Part shown: positions 59,637 to 64,000 of the stretch, one piece after another
How positions within the stretch are numbered: position 1 is the stretch's first letter
Layout: every line of letters begins with the position of its first letter
NCBI RefSeq assembly: GCF_002813635.1
Contig: NZ_CP016382.1
Location: 310,001 to 374,000 of the forward strand
Direction: 5' to 3'
Length of the DNA stretch: 64,000 bases
DNA from: Spiribacter roseus
Lineage (GTDB): Bacteria; Pseudomonadota; Gammaproteobacteria; Nitrococcales; Nitrococcaceae
Notes under the pieces: generated by a model
Database searches by the model: none
What the model saw: only the letters and a program-made list of their open reading frames with translations
Told to the model about the DNA's origin: nothing
Position numbers and translations under genes: made by a program

Positions 59637-61109
59637 ATGCAAACACTGCCCCATGCCCTCTACACCCCGGCACAGGTCCGCGAGCTCGACCGTCGTGCCA
59701 TCGAGCACGAAGGCATTCCCGGTCGCGTGCTGATGGCGCGCGCCGGCCGCTCGGCCTGGCAGGCGCTGCAACAGCGCTGGCCGCAACCGGGCCGTCTGCT
59801 GGTGCTGTGTGGCGGCGGCAACAACGGCGGCGACGGCTATGTGATCGCCCGGCGGGCGGCCGAGGCCGGCTGGTCGGTTGATCTGTGGGCGCTGACCGAT
59901 CCATCCCGGCTGGAGGGCGATGCCCGGCGGGCCGCGGAGGCGGCGCTGGCGATTCTCACGCCGATTGACGACCCGCAGCAGGCCCTGGCGGCCGCGGATG
60001 GGGTGGTCGATGCCCTGCTCGGCACCGGTCTCGACCGGCCGGTGACCGGCCGCCTGGCGGCGTTGATCGATGCCGTCAATGCAGCGGAGTGTCCGGTGCT
60101 GAGTGTGGATGTGCCGTCGGGGCTGCATGCGGCGAGCGGCCGGGTGCTGGGAACGGCGGTGCGGGCGGCGGTCACGGCGACATTCATCGGGCTCAAGCAG
60201 GGCCTTTTTACCGGCGATGCCGCCGACCATGTCGGCGAGATCCTGTTTGACGATCTGGGCGTCCCGGATGCGGTCCATGCTGGGATGACGCCGGCCGCCT
60301 GGCGTCTGCCGGCCGCGGCGCTGGCAGACGCCCTGGGACGGCGGCCGCGGACGGCCCACAAGGGGGCATTCGGTCATGTGCGGGTGCTGGGTGGCGATCA
60401 TGGCATGGGCGGTGCGGTGCGCATGGCCGGCGAAGCCGCCGCGCGCAGCGGGGCGGGCCGCGTGTCGGTGCTGACGCGGTCGGCCCATGTCGGCGCCGTG
60501 CTCGCGGCACGGCCGGAGCTGATGGTCGCGGGCATGGCCGCCGCCGGGTTCGCCGAGGCCGTCATCGCCGAGTCTGACACCGTTGCCCTCGGCCCCGGCC
60601 TGGGCCAGGCGGAATGGGGGCGATGCGCCTTTGACCGCGGCATGCAACACGCCGGGGCGCTGGTGGTCGACGCCGATGCCCTCAACCTGCTGGCGGGACA
60701 GCCCCGTCACCGCGACGACTGGATACTGACGCCGCATCCCGGCGAGGCGGCGCGGTTGCTGGGCATCGACATCCAGGCGGTGCTCGACGATCGCTGGGCA
60801 ACGGCGGACGCACTGGTCGAGCGCTATGGCGGTGTGGTGGTGCTCAAGGGCGCCGGCACGCTGATTGCCGACCGGCACCGCCGGCGCGTGGCGGGCGAGG
60901 GCAATCCGGGGATGGCCAGCGGGGGCATGGGCGATGTGCTGACCGGCGTGATCGCGGGCCTGCGGGCCCAAGGCTGGCCGCCCTTCGAGGCCGCCTGCCT
61001 GGGCGTGCAGGCGCATGCCCGAGCCGGTGACCGGGCGGCCGGTGGCGGCGAGCGGGGGCTGTTGGCCGGTGACGTGCTCGCGCAATTGCGTGGCGTCATC
61101 AACCCATGA
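59637..61109 (+). CDS. nnr: Bifunctional NAD(P)H-hydrate epimerase / ADP-dependent dehydratase (Nnr)
   Basis: A 490-residue metabolite-repair enzyme that restores damaged (hydrated) NADH and NADPH. The N-terminal YjeF_N epimerase domain (about 1-215) has LCGGGNNGGDGYVIAR and VDVPSGLHAASG. The C-terminal ribokinase-like dehydratase domain has GHVRVLGGDHGMGGAVRMAGEAAARSGAG, LTPHPGEAARLLG and the active-site NPGMASGGMGDVLTGVIAG. It is followed by tsaE at ATGA overlap, the standard gammaproteobacterial order. Confidence 0.95.
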   Translation: MQTLPHALYTPAQVRELDRRAIEHEGIPGRVLMARAGRSAWQALQQRWPQPGRLLVLCGGGNNGGDGYVIARRAAEAGWSVDLWALTDPSRLEGDARRAAEAALAILTPIDDPQQALAAADGVVDALLGTGLDRPVTGRLAALIDAVNAAECPVLSVDVPSGLHAASGRVLGTAVRAAVTATFIGLKQGLFTGDAADHVGEILFDDLGVPDAVHAGMTPAAWRLPAAALADALGRRPRTAHKGAFGHVRVLGGDHGMGGAVRMAGEAAARSGAGRVSVLTRSAHVGAVLAARPELMVAGMAAAGFAEAVIAESDTVALGPGLGQAEWGRCAFDRGMQHAGALVVDADALNLLAGQPRHRDDWILTPHPGEAARLLGIDIQAVLDDRWATADALVERYGGVVVLKGAGTLIADRHRRRVAGEGNPGMASGGMGDVLTGVIAGLRAQGWPPFEAACLGVQAHARAGDRAAGGGERGLLAGDVLAQLRGVINP

Positions 61110-61570
61110 CCCGCGCCCGGGGGCACCTTGTCGACGAGGCGGCCACCGAGGCCCTGGGGGCGGCCCTGCACCGTCACCAGCCGGCCAGCGGCTGTGTGCA
61201 CCTGATCGGCGACCTTGGCGCCGGCAAGACCACGCTGGTGCGGGGCTGGCTGCGGGCGGCGGGTCATGCCGGGGCGGTACGCAGTCCCACCTACACCCTG
61301 GTCGAGCCCTATGCCCTGATCGATCCACCGATCTTCCACCTCGATCTCTACCGGCTGGTGGATGCCGAGGAGCTCGAGTTCATCGGCCTGCGTGATTGGG
61401 TGGACGCGGGTCTGCTGCTGGTGGAGTGGCCGGCGCGGGGCGCCGGCGTGCTGCCCCCGCCCGGTCTGAGTGTGTCACTGGCCGCCGCGGGCCCGGGTCG
61501 GGACGTCACCGTCGAGAGTCACTCCCGCGACTGGCCGACGGCGATGCAGCTGATTCAGGCGATTGAATAG
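61106..61570 (+). CDS. tsaE: tRNA t6A biosynthesis ATPase TsaE
   Basis: A 154-residue ATPase of the TsaBCDE complex making threonylcarbamoyl-adenosine at position 37 of ANN-decoding tRNAs. Walker A DLGAGKTTLVRG, SPTYTLVEPY and the Walker B-like HLDLYRL with DAEELEFIGLRDW match the family, as does LLVEWPARG. ATGA overlap with nnr. Confidence 0.95.
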   Translation: MTRARGHLVDEAATEALGAALHRHQPASGCVHLIGDLGAGKTTLVRGWLRAAGHAGAVRSPTYTLVEPYALIDPPIFHLDLYRLVDAEELEFIGLRDWVDAGLLLVEWPARGAGVLPPPGLSVSLAAAGPGRDVTVESHSRDWPTAMQLIQAIE

Positions 61571-61645
61571 GACATGGCGCTATCCTGTTATGAATGCAGG
61601 CATTTCTTGAAATCATCATCGGCCTGTGGCGTACTCTCAAACATC

Positions 61646-62932
61646 ATGCGATTACCTGTCTGGATCATTTCGATCGCCATCGCCCTGGCGATGCTGCCGC
61701 TGGCCGGCGCCGCGCTGGGCGCGACGCTGGTCGAGGATGTCCGCACCTGGGACGGGCCCAGTCATACGCGGGTAGTCTTTGACCTGAGTCGGGCACCGGA
61801 TCACCGCCTTTTTACGCTGACCGATCCGCACCGAGCCGTCATTGACCTGCACGGCGGGCGCATCAGCGCCGACCAGGTCGAGGGCATCCGCGACGAGGGG
61901 CCGATCCGGCGGGTTCGCAGCGGCCGCCGCGACCAGGGCGTGCGCATTGTCCTTGATCTAAACCGGGCCGTCGCCGCGGAGTCGTTTGCGATGACGCCCA
62001 ACGACACCGGCGGGCATCGGCTGGTGGTGGACCTCAGCGATCCTCAGCCCAACACGGCCGTCCGCCGGGCCCCGGACCAGGCCGCTGAGCCCTTCGTGGT
62101 CGCCATTGATGCCGGGCATGGCGGCAAGGACCCGGGCGCGATCGGGGCCGCGGGCACCTACGAGAAAGGCATTGTCCTTTCGGTGGCGCGCAAGCTTGCC
62201 GACCGGATCGACGCCATCCAGGGGCTCGAGTCGGTGTTGATCCGCGACGGTGACTACTACATCGGCCTGCGCGAGCGGACCCGCAAGGCGCAGGCGGCGG
62301 GGGCGGATCTGTTTGTCTCGCTGCATGCCGATGCCTTCCATGACCGGCGGGTGCGCGGCTCGTCGGTGTTCGTGCTCTCGCGCAACGGCGCGACCAGTGA
62401 AATGGCGCGCATGCTGGCCCGGCGCGAGAACCGCGCCGATCGCATCGGCGGCGTGTCGCTGGCCGACAAGGACGAGCAGGTGGCCTCGGTGCTGGTGGAT
62501 CTGTCCCGCGCGCACACGGTTGAAGAAAGCCTGGATGTGGCCGATGTGCTGTTCAATAAGCTCGATACGCTGGGCGATGTTCACGGCACCGGTGTCGAGC
62601 AGGCGGGCTTCGCGGTGCTGAAGTCGCTCGATATGCCTTCCGTGCTGGTGGAGCTGGCGTTCATCTCTAATCCCGAGGAGGAGCGCCGGTTGAAGTCGTC
62701 GAGCTATCAGCATCAGCTGGCGCGCGGCCTGACCGAGGGGGTCCGCGCCTATGTTGAGCAGACGCGTCCGGCGCTGGCGCTGTCGGGCGGCGACGAGGAA
62801 TATCGGGTGCGGCCGGGCGACACGCTATCCGACATCGCCCAGCGCCATGCGGTGAGTGTGAGCGAGCTGCGCCGCGCCAACGAGCTGGCGGGCAGCACCA
62901 TCGTCGCCGGTCATACGCTGCGGATCCCCTGA
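61646..62932 (+). CDS. amiC: N-acetylmuramoyl-L-alanine amidase (AmiC/AmiB type)
   Basis: A 428-residue periplasmic zinc amidase that cleaves peptide stems from glycan for daughter-cell separation. Signal peptide (VWIISIAIALAMLPLAGAALG), AMIN domain (about 28-130: VRTWDGPSHTRVVFDLSRAP), amidase_3 domain with zinc ligands in DAGHGGKDPGA, TYEKGIV and LHADAFH plus catalytic Glu in LVELAFISNPEE. A C-terminal LysM repeat (YRVRPGDTLSDIAQRH). I start at the ATG directly before the signal peptide; an earlier in-frame ATG adds 24 unrelated residues. A weak promoter TTGAAA-N17-CGTACT ends near the start, with no Shine-Dalgarno. Confidence 0.9.
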   Translation: MRLPVWIISIAIALAMLPLAGAALGATLVEDVRTWDGPSHTRVVFDLSRAPDHRLFTLTDPHRAVIDLHGGRISADQVEGIRDEGPIRRVRSGRRDQGVRIVLDLNRAVAAESFAMTPNDTGGHRLVVDLSDPQPNTAVRRAPDQAAEPFVVAIDAGHGGKDPGAIGAAGTYEKGIVLSVARKLADRIDAIQGLESVLIRDGDYYIGLRERTRKAQAAGADLFVSLHADAFHDRRVRGSSVFVLSRNGATSEMARMLARRENRADRIGGVSLADKDEQVASVLVDLSRAHTVEESLDVADVLFNKLDTLGDVHGTGVEQAGFAVLKSLDMPSVLVELAFISNPEEERRLKSSSYQHQLARGLTEGVRAYVEQTRPALALSGGDEEYRVRPGDTLSDIAQRHAVSVSELRRANELAGSTIVAGHTLRIP

Positions 62933-62937
62933 GCGGC

Positions 62938-64000
62938 ATGGCGATCCAGCGTCTCGCCGCCGAGCTTGTCAATCAGATCGCCGCCGGCGAGATCATCGAG
63001 CGGCCGGCCTCGGTGCTCAAGGAACTGCTCGAGAATGCCCTCGACGCCGGGGCGCAGAGCATTCAGGTCGATCTCGAGGGCGGCGGGCTGACCCTGATCC
63101 GCGTCCGCGACGACGGCCGCGGCATGACCGCGGCCGATCTGCCCCTCGCGGTGGAGTCCCACGCCACCAGCAAGATCGGTGCGCTGGATGATCTCGAGCA
63201 TATCGCCACCCTCGGCTTTCGCGGTGAGGCACTGCCCAGCATCGCCTCGGTGGCGGAGCTGGAGATCACCTCGCGGGCGGCCACCGAGGCGCATGGCTAC
63301 TGCCTGACCCCGAATCATTCGGATACGCCCGCACCGGCGCCGCATCCGCCGGGCACCACAGTGTCGGTGCGGGACCTTTTTCATGCCGTCCCGGCCCGGC
63401 GCAAGTTCCTGCGCACCGAGCGCACGGAGCTGCGCCACATCCAGGAGCTGGTCCGTCGGATCGCGCTGGGGCGCCCCGAGGTGGGATTCGCGCTGACGCA
63501 CAACGGCCGGCGGCTGCTGGATCTGCCGGCGCTGGGGCCTGAGGCGGCGGAACGCCGTGTGGGCGAACTGATGGGCGGCAGCTTCGTCGATGCAGCGCTG
63601 CGCATCGATGCCGAGGCCGCGGGGCTGCGCCTACAGGGCTGGCTCGGCCTGCCAACGGCCTCACGGGGTCAGCCGGATCTGCAGTATGTCTACCTCAACG
63701 GGCGCATGATCCGCGACCGACTGGTCATGCAGGCCCTGCGGCGGGCCTACAGCGATGTCCTGTTCAAGGATCGCTATCCGGCGTATCTGCTGCACCTGCA
63801 GATGGATCCCGCCCGGGTCGATGTCAATGTCCATCCGACCAAGCATGAGGTGCGGTTCCGCGACAGCCGGCTGATCTTCGATTTCCTCCACCGTCAGGTG
63901 GAACGCGCCCTCGCCCAAGGCGGTGCGAGTGCCGCGACCGCGCCGTCCGAGTCCGGCGGAGCGTCGCCCGGTCCGCCACCCGCGGCCCCGGCGCCGCAGA
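62938..64000 (+). CDS. mutL: DNA mismatch repair protein MutL (3' end outside window)
   Basis: The first 354 residues of MutL, the GHKL ATPase linking MutS to MutH. ATPase motifs: LVNQIAAGEIIERPASVLKEL, ENALDAGAQ (catalytic Glu), VRDDGRGM and THGFRGEAL-like ATLGFRGEALPSIA. The transducer domain follows (YLNGRMIRDRLVMQALRRAY, DVNVHPTKHEVRF). The window ends in the Pro/Ala-rich linker before the dimerisation domain. The ATG lies six bases after the amidase stop; amiC-mutL-miaA is the conserved order, so miaA probably follows. Confidence 0.95.
   Translation, partial: MAIQRLAAELVNQIAAGEIIERPASVLKELLENALDAGAQSIQVDLEGGGLTLIRVRDDGRGMTAADLPLAVESHATSKIGALDDLEHIATLGFRGEALPSIASVAELEITSRAATEAHGYCLTPNHSDTPAPAPHPPGTTVSVRDLFHAVPARRKFLRTERTELRHIQELVRRIALGRPEVGFALTHNGRRLLDLPALGPEAAERRVGELMGGSFVDAALRIDAEAAGLRLQGWLGLPTASRGQPDLQYVYLNGRMIRDRLVMQALRRAYSDVLFKDRYPAYLLHLQMDPARVDVNVHPTKHEVRFRDSRLIFDFLHRQVERALAQGGASAATAPSESGGASPGPPPAAPAPQ

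Overview
The window is a gene-dense chromosomal stretch of high G+C content (roughly two thirds by eye). It comes from a gammaproteobacterium, most plausibly of the Ectothiorhodospiraceae/Chromatiales type with a streamlined genome. This placement is an inference from gene content and order: TamA-TamB, RhlB, RNase T, Hda, HolC (DNA polymerase III chi), LptF-LptG, gamma-type PcnB, the order ilvH-ilvC-pssA-leuA, and class I proS/valS/metG. Almost all genes touch or overlap (many ATGA or TGATG junctions), several convergent pairs overlap at their 3' ends, and no stretch longer than 300 bases lacks a gene. I saw no insertion sequence, integrase, rRNA, CRISPR array or convincing intrinsic terminator.

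Layout. 1-9.3 kb: 3' part of tamA, then tamB (outer-membrane/lipid transport), rhlB, grxD, pyrC-rnt, argG. 9.3-13.2 kb: a four-gene TroABCD-type Zn/Mn ABC transporter operon with its own promoter and an AT-rich dyad. 13.2-16.7 kb: minus-strand metG-rnfB-like-nth and a shikimate-kinase-like gene. 16.8-25.8 kb: apbC, dcd, purM-purN-DUF3108, DUF2066-hda, wrbA-DUF2069, acylphosphatase, two small cytochromes c behind an FNR/ANR-like box, and a YeeZ-like SDR. 25.8-34.3 kb: proS, then ilvH-ilvC-pssA-leuA (branched-chain amino acids and phospholipid), a family-4 uracil-DNA glycosylase, rimI, an MFS carrier and DUF2970. 34.2-42.8 kb: an SSS-family transporter behind a clear TPP riboswitch, DUF945, holC-valS, lptF-lptG and an RDD protein.

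42.9-50.5 kb is the one clearly accessory region. A minus-strand operon encodes a DUF4402-like secreted subunit, a PapD-like chaperone, a very divergent usher and a second subunit-like protein. It faces a divergent two-component system whose kinase has a 7TMR-DISM sensor. The promoter side carries tandem CCTTAC repeats, and the subunit gene is much more AT-rich than its surroundings. Together these look like a non-classical chaperone-usher surface fibre with its own regulator. A tRNA-Glu gene follows.

50.5-64 kb: tRNA-Glu(CUC), pcnB-folK-panB-panC-pgi, and a PepSY/response regulator/kinase operon divergent from a second PepSY gene across a striking symmetric operator. Then come queG, nnr-tsaE-amidase and the 5' part of mutL (cell-wall amidase, tRNA t6A modification, metabolite repair and mismatch repair, in the usual gammaproteobacterial order).
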